A stretch of DNA of 10,463 nucleotides, taken from the NCBI GenBank assembly GCA_946480555.1, contig CAMLLE010000053.1:1-10463 (forward strand), read 5' to 3'. Below the pieces are notes generated by a model. It was not told the origin of the DNA, ran no database searches, and saw nothing but the letters and a program-made list of their open reading frames with translations. The position numbers were made by a program, and so were the translations under genes. Below are positions 1 to 7,677 of the stretch, in pieces. This DNA comes from an uncultured Verrucomicrobia subdivision 3 bacterium. GTDB taxonomy: Bacteria; Verrucomicrobiota; Verrucomicrobiae; Limisphaerales; CAMLLE01. Numbering within the stretch: the stretch's first letter is position 1; each line of letters opens with the position of its first letter.

Positions 1-1821
1 GACTCGCGAAGCCTGGCGTCCGAGCGGATCCTGGTTCACTTCGATCACTTCATCGTTCGTCAGCAAGCTCAATGTAAACTCGTCGAGCTGCGTCATATCG
101 CATCCGATCAAGAGCGGAGCTGAGAGGAGCGACCAAAGGCTGATGTGCGTGTATTGCTCATTGGGCGTGAGCCGCGTCGGATGGAGTCGGCCCCAGCCGA
201 CCTTTCCGACCACCAGCATGTCCGGGTCGTTGAAGTGTCCCGGACCTGCGAACTTCTCTTTGCCGGCCTGGTTGAAGCCGATTCCGGCCATGCTGCTCCA
301 GGTGTCGGTGATGTCCTGCGTTGTTCGCCAGGAATTGCCGCCCACTTCGGTGCCCCATTCCCACACGTTGCCCATGCCGTATTGGCAAAGGCTGAAAAGG
401 ATGTCGCGCGGCTGCTGCATTAGCGCCTCGTGCATCCGCTTGAACGGCACTTTACAAACCGAGAGATCGCCGCCGCCCGTGTAAGTGATGTTTCGCGCCG
501 TGGCGGGATTCCAGTTCGTCTGGCCGCGATACGCTTCAAACGCCGGATTGTAGGAGCACCAATCGTATTTAAGATAATCAAAACCCCACTCCGCGTATTG
601 CGCGGCATCCTGAGCTTCGAAGCCGAAACTGCCGACGCAACCGCCGCAGGTCCACGGACCGGGCGCCGAATAAATTCCAATCTTCAGTCCCTTGGAATGA
701 ACGTAATCAACCAGCCCCTTCATGTCTGGGAACCGGGGATTCGTCAGTATTCGGCCGTCGGCCGCGCGGTGCGGCCCTTGGAGCGTCGCATCCTTCGAAT
801 CCCGATGCACCTGCCAGAAGTCATCGATGTTGATGTACGTCCAGCCATGATTGACCAGTCCGCTGGCGACCATGGCGTCGGCGGCAGACTTGATCTTCTC
901 CGCTGTTACCGCGCCAGCAAAGCAGTTCCAGCTGTTCCATCCCATTGCTGGTGTAAGCCCGATTTGACTACCGCAAATGATCTTCAGCTTGCGTTCCGCC
1001 TGGCCCAGCGCGTTGCTGGCCCGAAGGAACACGGTGAACTCTCCAGGACTTCCAAGCTTGCCGGTGATCTGCCCCGTGACTGGATCCAGGCTCAGGCCGT
1101 TGGGAAGTCCCTCGGCGGCAAAACGCATCGGGCGCTCTCCCGTGGCGGCGATGGTGAAAAGAAACGGAGAACCCGGCCGAACGCCAAAAACCCTCGCGCC
1201 ATTGAGGCGTGGCGCGGGCGCTGGCTTCGGTGTCAGGATCACCGCTTCCTCAATCGGCGCCACCTGCAACCGCGGCTTGCCGGTGGCCATGGTGATTTTC
1301 AAATCGGCCCAGTCGGCATGATCGAAATCAATTCCGTCGCCGGCGTCTCCAGCCGTCAGCACCAGACTCTTCGCTGCTTTCACATCCACCGAAAAGGGTT
1401 TCGCTGGATCGTTCCCACGCATGACTCCGCTGGTCCAGATTTCCTTCCCGTCCGCTTCAATCTTGAAAACCACCGATCCGCGACCCGACGTTTCATCATC
1501 CACTCCAACGCTTCCGGACAAGGTGAGCGCGTGCCCGTCCACTTCGAGCGGGATGGTGGAATTGGCATGCGTGCCGACTCCGCGTTCGAACACCCTTCCG
1601 CCAATGGTGAGCTGACGGTTATCCACCGAACGATCCGGCCGCCCTTCCCCGAAACCTTGTTCGATTCGCGAAACAGGCAGCGTGGAAATCCAAACTTCCT
1701 CGCCAGAGGAACTCTCAGCCGCCGACACTTCTGCAGCCAATCCTGCGGCCAGGAGAACCGGAACGACGCGAAATCTGAATGGGAGGATGCGATTGCTTGT
1801 CGCGTATCGGTAGCTGTTCAT
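1..1821 (-). CDS. Secreted alpha-galactosidase, GH27 family, with NPCBM and putative Ig domains (partial, 3' end outside window)
   Basis: The minus-strand frame is open from the ATG at 1821 to the window edge (607 codons, no stop). It would hydrolyse terminal alpha-galactosides outside the cytoplasm. Residues 1-34 look like a signal peptide: a basic start, the hydrophobic stretch VVPVLLAAGLAA, and likely cleavage after VSA. Residues about 42-180 resemble an NPCBM carbohydrate-binding domain (FERGVGTHANS at 79-89). Residues about 203-283 resemble a putative Ig (He_PIG) domain (GLPNGLSLDPVTGQITG). The GH27 catalytic domain begins near 288 with LTPAMGWNSWNCF. The predicted nucleophile is Asp420 in YLKYDWC, and the predicted acid/base is Asp503 in WRTTQDITDTW, by analogy with human GLA D170 and D231. 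NDPDML and EVNQDPLGRQ motifs follow. The family assignment is strong, but the exact substrate is unknown. No clear Shine-Dalgarno precedes the ATG; it was chosen because it gives a proper signal peptide. Confidence 0.95.
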   Translation of the reverse strand, partial: MNSYRYATSNRILPFRFRVVPVLLAAGLAAEVSAAESSSGEEVWISTLPVSRIEQGFGEGRPDRSVDNRQLTIGGRVFERGVGTHANSTIPLEVDGHALTLSGSVGVDDETSGRGSVVFKIEADGKEIWTSGVMRGNDPAKPFSVDVKAAKSLVLTAGDAGDGIDFDHADWADLKITMATGKPRLQVAPIEEAVILTPKPAPAPRLNGARVFGVRPGSPFLFTIAATGERPMRFAAEGLPNGLSLDPVTGQITGKLGSPGEFTVFLRASNALGQAERKLKIICGSQIGLTPAMGWNSWNCFAGAVTAEKIKSAADAMVASGLVNHGWTYINIDDFWQVHRDSKDATLQGPHRAADGRILTNPRFPDMKGLVDYVHSKGLKIGIYSAPGPWTCGGCVGSFGFEAQDAAQYAEWGFDYLKYDWCSYNPAFEAYRGQTNWNPATARNITYTGGGDLSVCKVPFKRMHEALMQQPRDILFSLCQYGMGNVWEWGTEVGGNSWRTTQDITDTWSSMAGIGFNQAGKEKFAGPGHFNDPDMLVVGKVGWGRLHPTRLTPNEQYTHISLWSLLSAPLLIGCDMTQLDEFTLSLLTNDEVIEVNQDPLGRQASRV

Positions 1822-2240
1822 GCATTGAGCGGCGGCGTGCTTCAAAGGATCGCAGCCGCGATGCCCGCCAACAATACGACATTTGTCATGTATCGCATAG
1901 CCCGGCCAGACGGGCACGAGAACACGATTCCCGCCGCACCATGAGTATCTTCCTGGCGAGTCAGGGGCGTGCGCATCCGCTTAAACTTCGGTGAAAGCCG
2001 ACGGTAGAAGGTGACGTTGCCGGCCGCTAACACGGCGATGCTTCTCCGCCCGGTAATGCAGCCTCAGCTGAAGCGACCGAGTGGCGGGACTGTATTCAAA
2101 ACCCGAAACGAATCCGCCGCTCCCAGCCAATGCACGGGCGAAACTACGCTGCGGGATTTGGGGCTGGGTGGCAGCGTTGACTGGATCTGGCGGGGCGGCG
2201 TCGCCTCTCCGCCGCCCTTCAATGGGAGCCGCCGCAGGTT
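1822..2240. other. Intergenic region, 419 bp, no convincing gene
   Basis: This lies between the end of the REC-Hpt-REC gene and the start of the alpha-galactosidase, both on the minus strand. Open frames cross it on both strands, but none has a recognisable domain, a ribosome binding site or a natural start. A GC-rich hairpin lies 24 bp past the upstream gene's stop codon. The long gap suggests that the alpha-galactosidase has its own promoter here, but I could not identify convincing -35/-10 boxes. Confidence 0.6.
2193..2217 (-). terminator. GC-rich hairpin after the two-component operon, possible terminator
   Basis: There is a perfect 8-bp inverted repeat, GGGCGGCG (2193-2200) and CGCCGCCC (2210-2217), with a 9-base loop. 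It starts 24 bp after the stop codon of the REC-Hpt-REC gene in the direction of transcription. There is no T-run after it, so it is not a classical intrinsic terminator. It could instead be an RNA-stabilising hairpin or one copy of a dispersed GC-rich repeat. Confidence 0.3.
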
Positions 2241-3422
2241 CTACTTCCTGCCAGGCAATTGATTTCGAAGCACGTAGATCAGCGCCTTGACGGCAAGTTC
2301 GGTGAAAAGAAACGGCTTGGCGATGAAATCGTTGCCGCCGCTCATCGTGGAATTGGCCCGCGCTTCGAAGTCGTTCAAGCTCGTCACGAATACCACGGGC
2401 GTTTTCTTGTACGCGGGCAGCGTCCGTATCTTCGTGCAAAGCTCGTAGCCGTTCATGTTCGGCATGTCCACGTCCAGGATCACGAGTTCGAAACGCGTAG
2501 TCGTGACCAGGTTCAGCGCGCGCAACGGGTCATCCACAGCCACCGAGGTGAGCTTCGCTTTGTCCAAAGCGTGCGTGACGGCGCGGCGGGAAATAACTTC
2601 GTCATCGACCACGAGGATCCGCGCGGTGGAGATGTCCTTCACGTCAGTGGAATCGCGATGTTCAAACAGCACTGCCAGGCAATCGACGGACGAGGCCACG
2701 GTTCGGAGTGTGGACGCATTGATGTTTTTCGGCTTTTCCTGGAGTTCCTTCAACAGCGCCTCCAACGCATCACACAGCCGAGCAATCTGATTCTGCCCGA
2801 CAATTCCCGCGCTGCCCGTGAGAGCGTGCACCCGCCGGTACATTTGAGCGATTTGCTGAATGCGCGCCGCTTCGTTTTCAACCTTGATGATGCTCTGCAG
2901 CTGGGCGCGCAGGCCCGTCAAGGTATTCGGGAAATCCTGAAAAAACGCCGCGCGAATCTCCTGCTGGAAAGCGGCGTCACTGCTGGGTCCGCTAATGATG
3001 GGCGCAGCCGGTTCGGAAACGGCCGGTGGCGCAACCGCCGGAGCTGGCGCGGGCGCGGGCGCAAAAATCGTATTGAGCACGCTGATCACCTCCGCTGGCG
3101 TGCAGCTGGCTTTGGCGAGACACTTCGTTGCGCCCGCTTTCCAGGCGTCCTGAACCGTGCTGGTCAGGTAGGTGTTGGCGAAAACGATGAGCGGCAGCGT
3201 GCGCGTTTCGGGCTCTGAACGAACGCGGCGGATCAGGTCGATGCCGGGAAGCTTTGGCAGCAGCAGATCGAGCAGGACGGCGTCCGGTTTGTAAGCGCGG
3301 AGCAGTTCATAACCCGTTTCGCCGTCGTAAGCGACTTCCACCTCGAAACCTTCGAGCAGGAGTTTGTTTCGGTAAACATTGGCGAAAACCTGGTCATCTT
3401 CGATCAGCAGAATTTTCTTCAT
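2241..3422 (-). CDS. REC-Hpt-REC phosphorelay protein
   Basis: This 393-residue cytoplasmic protein has two receiver domains flanking a histidine phosphotransfer domain. REC1 (about 1-120) has the acidic pair E8/D9/D10, the predicted phosphoacceptor Asp52 (LLDLLLPKLPG) and Lys104. The usual Thr/Ser after beta-4 appears to be Ala82. A Pro/Ala-rich linker covers about 121-145. Hpt (about 148-255) has the predicted phospho-histidine His199 (RRVHALTGSAGIVG). REC2 (about 267-390) looks canonical: D273/D274, Asp317 (LVILDVDMPNMNG), Thr347 and Lys369. There is no DNA-binding, enzymatic or membrane segment, so it probably relays or buffers phosphoryl groups. It starts 3 bp after the stop of the upstream hybrid kinase (TAAGGAATG), which implies translational coupling, and the two are very likely partners. 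Confidence 0.93.
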   Translation of the reverse strand: MKKILLIEDDQVFANVYRNKLLLEGFEVEVAYDGETGYELLRAYKPDAVLLDLLLPKLPGIDLIRRVRSEPETRTLPLIVFANTYLTSTVQDAWKAGATKCLAKASCTPAEVISVLNTIFAPAPAPAPAVAPPAVSEPAAPIISGPSSDAAFQQEIRAAFFQDFPNTLTGLRAQLQSIIKVENEAARIQQIAQMYRRVHALTGSAGIVGQNQIARLCDALEALLKELQEKPKNINASTLRTVASSVDCLAVLFEHRDSTDVKDISTARILVVDDEVISRRAVTHALDKAKLTSVAVDDPLRALNLVTTTRFELVILDVDMPNMNGYELCTKIRTLPAYKKTPVVFVTSLNDFEARANSTMSGGNDFIAKPFLFTELAVKALIYVLRNQLPGRK

Positions 3423-3425
3423 TCC

Positions 3426-5891
3426 TTAAGGATTGCCGGCCAGAGCAGTTTGCTTTTGCAGATAATTCTCAAGAAAAACGCGGATGCGTTTGAATTCCTC
3501 GCCGATTCTGGCCGAAAGATCGGCGGCGTTGACCAGCTTGCCGTCATTGCCCTGTTTCTCGAGTTCGCGCAGCAACGGCACGATCCGGCTCATGCCACAT
3601 GTGGCGCTGGCTCCGGCGCAGCTGTGGGCCAGGCGTCGGACTTCCGAGGCCGAATCGGCCTGCACTGCGGCGGAGAGCTGCTCGATCTGCTCGCCAGTCT
3701 GCTTGAGATAAAGCGTGATCAACTCGCGCAAATCATCGGGGTTGCCATTGGTGAAATCAAGCAGGCGCTCCATGTCAACCGGCGGCGCTTCCGGTTCAGG
3801 TGCCGGCGCGGCGGTCGCGGTCGCGGTCTGCGCTGGCGTCACCACCGGAGTTTCCGGAACGCTCGCCGTCGCGGCCCAACGCTCGATGACTTTGCGCACA
3901 TCTTCCGGCCGGACCGGTTTCGACAGATAATCATCCATTCCACCTGCAATGCACTTCTCGCGATCGCCGGTCATTGCGTTCGCAGTCATGGCAACAATGA
4001 TGATCGACGACTTGTAGTTCGGATGCTTGGCGCGGTCCTTTTGCCGTTCGCGGATGATGCGCGTGGCTTCCATGCCGTCCATTTCCGGCATTTGGATGTC
4101 CATGAAAATCAAATCGTATTCCTGCTTGTCGAGCGCCGCGAGCGCTTCGACACCGTTGCCCGCGATGTCCGGCTTGTAACCCATTTGCTGCAGCAGGCGG
4201 ACCGCGACCTTCTGGTTGATCGCGTTGTCGTCGCACAGGAGCATCCGCAACGGCAGCCGTTGCGAAAGGGTTGGATCGAGCTTCGAAGGCACCGGCGGTT
4301 TCTTGGCGGCGGGTTTGTTCCCGGAAATGACGCGCAACAACACCTCGTGCAGCTGGCTTGGCTTGATCGGCTTGGTCAAACAGCTGGCGAAAGCGGCGCT
4401 GGCAAAATCTGGCGAATCGGAACGCACGCCCATGGACGTAAGCAACACCAGCGGCATCATCATCGCACTGGGGATTTTCCGGATTTCCGTGGCGAGCATC
4501 AGCCCATCCATCCCGGGCATCTGCATATCCAGGATGGCGAGATCGAAGTTCTCACCTGATTTGATGAATTCCAGCGCCTGCGTGGCGTTTTGCGCGGCGC
4601 GCGGCACCATGCCCCACTTGCCGGCCTGCAGCGTGAGGATGCGGCAGTTGGTCGGATTGTCATCGACAACCAGCAGGCGCAGGTCGGCGAGCTGCGGCTG
4701 GCGCGCATCGAGATTCACCGGACGCAATTCCGGAGCGGGCGCGGCTTGCATTGGCAGCGTGAAGTGGAACGTGGACCCCTTCTGCGGCACACTTTCCACC
4801 CACATCTTTCCTTCCATCAATTCCACGAGTCGTTTGCTGATCGCAAGGCCGAGGCCTGTGCCGCCGTATTGGCGCGTGGTCGAAGCGTCGGCCTGGCTGA
4901 AGGATTTGAACAAGCGCGCGAGGCGATCTACCGGAATGCCGATGCCCGTGTCGCGAACCGAAAAATGCAAATGCCACTTGTCGGAACCCGCCGGCGGCGC
5001 CGAAAGCAACTTCACCTGCACGACCACTTCGCCCTGCTGGGTGAACTTGATGCCATTGCTGACGAGGTTGACGAGAATCTGGCGCAAGCGCGTGATATCG
5101 CCCAACACGTGAGCGGGGATGCCGTCTTCGATCTGATAGGCTATGTCCAGCTTCTTCTCCGCTGCCTTCGCGGCGAGCAAATCCAGCGCGTCTTCAATGC
5201 AGCTCCGGAGATCGACCGGCTGGCGTTCGAGTTCCAGTTTGCCTGATTCAATCTTCGAGAAATCCAGAATGTCGTTGGTGATCGTCAGCAACGATTCGCT
5301 GCTGGCGTAAACGGTATCGACGTAGCCGCGCTGTTCCGCCGTCAGTGACGTTTCGAGAAGCAAGCCGGCCATCGCGATGATGCCATTCATCGGCGTTCGG
5401 ATTTCATGGCCCATGTTGGCCAGGAATTCCGCCTTGGCGCGCGCGGCAGATTCTGCGGCAACGCGGGCAGCGAGCAATTCGCGATTGGTTTGCGTGAGTT
5501 GATCTTGAAGCCGTTTGGTCTTGAGCGCGCGGCAAACGCGGGCGCGCAGTTCAGCGGCTTCAAATGGCTTGGTAACGTAATCCACTGCGCCCAGTTCAAA
5601 CCCGCGCAACTTGTCGTCCGTGCTGTTCCAAGCCGTGAGCACGATGATGGGAATGGACTCGGTTTCGGGCTGCTCCTGAAGCTTCTTCAGCACCTCGAAG
5701 CCGTTGGTGTCGGGCAAACCGAGGTCGAGGAGGATGAGGTCGAAAGTTTCCTTGCGCGAACGCGTAAGGGCTTCGGCAGCGGTGGTGGCGTAGTCGATGG
5801 CGATGTGATCGGCCTGAAGCAGGGCGGTGAGGACCTCCATGATTTTGGAGTCATCTTCGATCAGCAACACACGCGATGCGCATACGTTCAT
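3426..5891 (-). CDS. Hybrid sensor histidine kinase, REC-HisKA-HATPase-REC-REC-Hpt
   Basis: From the ATG at 5891 this is 821 residues (the frame opens two codons earlier with TTG). Domain order: REC1 about 5-122 (Asp56, Thr86, Lys108); a charged helical linker about 123-153, likely coiled coil; HisKA with His162 in the H-box [12 protein letters not shown]; HATPase_c with N-box Asn275/Asn279, G1 DTGIGI near 314-319 and G2 GGTGLGLAI near 343-351; REC2 about 403-522 (Asp455, Thr485, Lys507); REC3 about 548-670 (Asp598, Thr636, Lys658); a Pro/Thr/Ala linker about 677-705; and Hpt about 706-810 with His756 in [16 protein letters not shown]. All main catalytic residues are visible. There is no signal peptide or transmembrane helix and no PAS or GAF domain, so input probably arrives through REC1 phosphorylation or protein contact. 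It is first in a two-gene operon with the REC-Hpt-REC gene. Confidence 0.95.
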   Translation of the reverse strand: MNVCASRVLLIEDDSKIMEVLTALLQADHIAIDYATTAAEALTRSRKETFDLILLDLGLPDTNGFEVLKKLQEQPETESIPIIVLTAWNSTDDKLRGFELGAVDYVTKPFEAAELRARVCRALKTKRLQDQLTQTNRELLAARVAAESAARAKAEFLANMGHEIRTPMNGIIAMAGLLLETSLTAEQRGYVDTVYASSESLLTITNDILDFSKIESGKLELERQPVDLRSCIEDALDLLAAKAAEKKLDIAYQIEDGIPAHVLGDITRLRQILVNLVSNGIKFTQQGEVVVQVKLLSAPPAGSDKWHLHFSVRDTGIGIPVDRLARLFKSFSQADASTTRQYGGTGLGLAISKRLVELMEGKMWVESVPQKGSTFHFTLPMQAAPAPELRPVNLDARQPQLADLRLLVVDDNPTNCRILTLQAGKWGMVPRAAQNATQALEFIKSGENFDLAILDMQMPGMDGLMLATEIRKIPSAMMMPLVLLTSMGVRSDSPDFASAAFASCLTKPIKPSQLHEVLLRVISGNKPAAKKPPVPSKLDPTLSQRLPLRMLLCDDNAINQKVAVRLLQQMGYKPDIAGNGVEALAALDKQEYDLIFMDIQMPEMDGMEATRIIRERQKDRAKHPNYKSSIIIVAMTANAMTGDREKCIAGGMDDYLSKPVRPEDVRKVIERWAATASVPETPVVTPAQTATATAAPAPEPEAPPVDMERLLDFTNGNPDDLRELITLYLKQTGEQIEQLSAAVQADSASEVRRLAHSCAGASATCGMSRIVPLLRELEKQGNDGKLVNAADLSARIGEEFKRIRVFLENYLQKQTALAGNP

Positions 5892-5995
5892 AAACAATTC
5901 AACGGGTCAAAGGTTACGCCAACACGAACCGGACTGCTTTGACGAAGCACATTCAACACCAAAGCTCATGCGCAAACCAACCTCAAGTTCGCGCG

Positions 5996-6043
5996 ACGCC
6001 TGAATTTAGCACCTCGAAGCAGCTCGTCGAAAAATTCAGGCGT
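5996..6043. repeat. 12-bp perfect inverted repeat in the divergent promoter region
   Basis: ACGCCTGAATTT at 5996-6007 is the exact reverse complement of AAATTCAGGCGT at 6032-6043, with 24 bases between. It lies about 105-150 bp upstream of the kinase start and about 320 bp upstream of pilT. The arms could be a paired binding site for a regulator, or an RNA hairpin in the leader of either operon. The match is seen directly; the function is inferred. Confidence 0.6.
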
Positions 6044-6113
6044 GCAGGCCGGTTCAATCATTTCAATGCTCTCATGCCGGCGTCTCAACCCGCCGTAAAC
6101 GTCCTTACATCGG

Positions 6114-6143
6114 CAGTTTCCCCGGGAGGTTGATCGGAAACTG
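6114..6143. repeat. 8-bp inverted repeat with 14-base loop
   Basis: CAGTTTCC at 6114-6121 pairs exactly with GGAAACTG at 6136-6143. It lies between the 12-bp repeat and the pilT start. It may be an operator or hairpin, but arms of this length can also occur by chance. Confidence 0.4.
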
Positions 6144-6266
6144 GACAAGCGAGATGGGAATTTCAAGACAAGCGCCAGGGTGAGGGTGCGTCGTTCCGCA
6201 TACGCCGTGGAGGCGAAGCCGGCCTAAAACGCAGGCATTCCAGGCGCGCTCGGAGCAGCGGCCACA

Positions 6267-6295
6267 TTGAGTGACCGTTTGCCGATGGCTAACAA
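6267..6295 (+). promoter_or_regulatory. Weak sigma-70-like promoter candidate for the pilT operon
   Basis: TTGAGT at 6267-6272 and TAACAA at 6290-6295 are spaced by 17 bases. The -35 box matches the consensus at 4 of 6 positions and the -10 box at 3 of 6. The position, 70 bp before the pilT start, is suitable. The match is weak and promoter consensus in this phylum is poorly known, so this is only a candidate. Confidence 0.25.
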
Positions 6296-6327
6296 TCGGG
6301 CTCGGAAGAAAAGGCGTGCGTTCAGCG

Positions 6328-6354
6328 TGGCTGGCCTGTCTAATTCGCCAGCCA
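6328..6354 (+). promoter_or_regulatory. Leader hairpin directly against the pilT Shine-Dalgarno
   Basis: TGGCTGGC at 6328-6335 pairs perfectly with GCCAGCCA at 6347-6354 across an 11-base loop. The last base of the right arm is the first A of the AAGGA ribosome binding site of pilT. In the mRNA, such a stem would sit at the edge of the ribosome landing site and could modulate translation. The pairing is seen directly; the regulatory role is inferred. Confidence 0.4.
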
Positions 6355-6358
6355 AGGA
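6354..6358 (+). promoter_or_regulatory. Ribosome binding site of pilT
   Basis: AAGGA is separated by 6 bases from the ATG at 6365. It is the clearest Shine-Dalgarno in the window and supports the start that gives PilT its long N-terminal extension. Confidence 0.75.
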
Positions 6359-6364
6359 CACATC

Positions 6365-7579
6365 ATGGAAGACTCAGAACCAGAAATTCAGCCCGCAGAA
6401 CCCACGCCGCACAAACTCCGGGACTCCGTCTCGCTGCCGCCCATTTCACCCGAGGTAAAGAAAGCCCTTGAGACAACTGGAAAACTGCCTCTTTCGGAGT
6501 TCCGTTACCTCATGTCTGATCTGCTGGCATTGTCCATTCACGGACATGCTTCAGACCTGCATCTCCGTGTCGGTGAACCGCCCATGTATCGCGTGGACGG
6601 CAGGTTGATTCGCGCGGAAGGTCCGCCCATTGCGCCGGATGACGCCTTTGAATTGATCCAGGCGTTCACGCCGGAGGAGGTGATTCGCACCGTCCGGGAA
6701 ACGGGTCAGGCGGACTTTGGATTCTCGTTTGAGAACTACCGGTTTCGCGTGAACGTTTTCCGAGCCGAAGGCCAGTGGTGTGCGGTGTTGCGGCGGATTC
6801 CGGACAAGATTCCCACGTTGCAGGACATCCTCGCGCCGCCGGCGTTGTACGGTTTCGCGCGGCTGCCCCGCGGGCTGGTTTTGGTCACGGGTCCGACCGG
6901 TTCTGGAAAAACGACGACGCTGGCCGCGATGCTCAACCTCATCAACATGGAACGCCAGGACGTTCACGTGCTGACGTTGGAGGATCCGATCGAGTTCAAG
7001 CACCCACGCAAGCAAGCCGTAGTAACGCAGCGCGAACTGGGAACGGATTTCCTGAAGTTTGCAGATGGTCTGCGCGCCGCGCTGCGCGAGGATCCGGATG
7101 TAATCATGGTCGGCGAAATGCGCGATCCGGAAACGATGGAGGCGGCATTGATGGCGGCGGAAACGGGCCACCTGGTGCTTTCCACGATTCACACGGTCGG
7201 CGCGAAAGACACCGTGGACCGCATCATCAGCGCCTTTCCCAAGAGCCACCAGGAAAACGTCCGCGCGCAGCTGGCGTCGATTCTCAAAGGCGTGGTTTCG
7301 CAGGTGTTGATTCCGCACATTGCCGGCCGAGGACGCGTGGCCGCGTTTGAAATCATGACCGGCACGCCCGCGGTGGGGAATCTGATCCGGGACAACAGCA
7401 CGCATCAACTGCCGAGCATTCTCCAGACACAGAGCAAGGAAGGCATGTGCACCCTGGACCAGTCATTGGTGGCACGTTACGCCGACGGTTTGATCCACAA
7501 GAACGCCGCCATGGAACGCGCGCAAGATCTCCGCGAATTCAAGAACCTCGTTCAGGCCGCCGAAATGCAACGGCGATGA
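6365..7579 (+). CDS. pilT: PilT-family type IV pilus retraction ATPase
   Basis: This 404-residue cytoplasmic motor ATPase belongs to the GspE/PilT secretion ATPase family and would power pilus retraction at the base of a type IV pilus. The N-terminal domain begins near 51 with a typical HASDLHLRVGEPPMYRVDG stretch. Other motifs are Walker A GPTGSGKT (176-183), the Asp box around E206/D207 (LTLEDPIEF), Walker B with E251 (DPDVIMVGEMRD), the His box with H269 and H276 (TGHLVLSTIHT), and a NLIRD segment (339-343) matching the PilT AIRNLIRE region. It lacks the extra N-terminal domain of PilB loaders. About 50 Pro/Glu-rich residues precede the usual PilT start, and a good ribosome binding site supports that start. 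It is the first gene of the four-gene plus-strand cluster. A PilU-type paralogue is possible, but the NLIRD and downstream QTQSKEGMCTLDQSL segments fit PilT better. Confidence 0.93.
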   Translation: MEDSEPEIQPAEPTPHKLRDSVSLPPISPEVKKALETTGKLPLSEFRYLMSDLLALSIHGHASDLHLRVGEPPMYRVDGRLIRAEGPPIAPDDAFELIQAFTPEEVIRTVRETGQADFGFSFENYRFRVNVFRAEGQWCAVLRRIPDKIPTLQDILAPPALYGFARLPRGLVLVTGPTGSGKTTTLAAMLNLINMERQDVHVLTLEDPIEFKHPRKQAVVTQRELGTDFLKFADGLRAALREDPDVIMVGEMRDPETMEAALMAAETGHLVLSTIHTVGAKDTVDRIISAFPKSHQENVRAQLASILKGVVSQVLIPHIAGRGRVAAFEIMTGTPAVGNLIRDNSTHQLPSILQTQSKEGMCTLDQSLVARYADGLIHKNAAMERAQDLREFKNLVQAAEMQRR

Positions 7580-7677
7580 ACCCGTCGGTCAGCCGTCAAC
7601 GGAAGCGCCTTGTGGTTCCGTCCGCGGGCAGAGACAAAGGCGTGACACCTCGCGCGGCATAGACTAGCGTGCGGGCG

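Larger units (their letters stand above)
5892..6364. other. Divergent intergenic region, 473 bp, with several inverted repeats
   Basis: This separates the minus-strand kinase operon from the plus-strand pilT operon, so it must contain at least one promoter in each direction unless a promoter lies inside a gene. Short open frames of 60-70 codons exist on both strands but show no ribosome binding site or domain. Three perfect inverted repeats (8-12 bp arms) and one weak sigma-70-like promoter are listed separately. Confidence 0.7.

Noticed and set aside
1842..1898. Mini-frame on the minus strand just before the alpha-galactosidase, coding MRYMTNVVLLAGIAAAIL
   Set aside because: It looks like a hydrophobic leader, but is only 18 codons long, has no clear ribosome binding site and no attenuator-like structure. 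Chance is the simpler explanation.
430..1944. Long open frame (504 codons) on the plus strand
   Set aside because: It lies opposite the alpha-galactosidase, which has clear GH27 catalytic motifs on the minus strand. The plus-strand product shows no recognisable domain, is rich in Arg/His/Pro, and arises from high GC at third codon positions.
1981..2439. 152-codon minus-strand frame spanning the end of the REC-Hpt-REC gene and the intergenic region
   Set aside because: Much of it overlaps the second receiver domain in another frame, and the product has no recognisable domain.
3450..4559. Open frame of 369 codons on the plus strand opposite the hybrid kinase, and a similar 319-codon frame at 2259-3218
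   Set aside because: Both are mirror images of genes with intact REC, Hpt and kinase motifs, and their products are His/Arg-rich with no family resemblance.
5892..5897. TTG start two codons upstream for the hybrid kinase, and likewise the GTG at 7669 for the HEAT gene
   Set aside because: In both cases an ATG follows within three codons and neither upstream start has a better ribosome binding site, so the ATG was preferred. The difference is two or three residues.
5939..6166. Short frames on both strands in the divergent intergenic region (64 and 66 codons)
   Set aside because: They have no ribosome binding site or domain, and they cross the inverted repeats. Frames this short are expected at this GC content.
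7599..7621. Inverted repeat ACGGAA / TTCCGT between pilT and the HEAT gene, as a possible terminator
   Set aside because: The arms are only 6 bp with an 11-base loop and no T-run, so it does not argue against co-transcription of the two genes.
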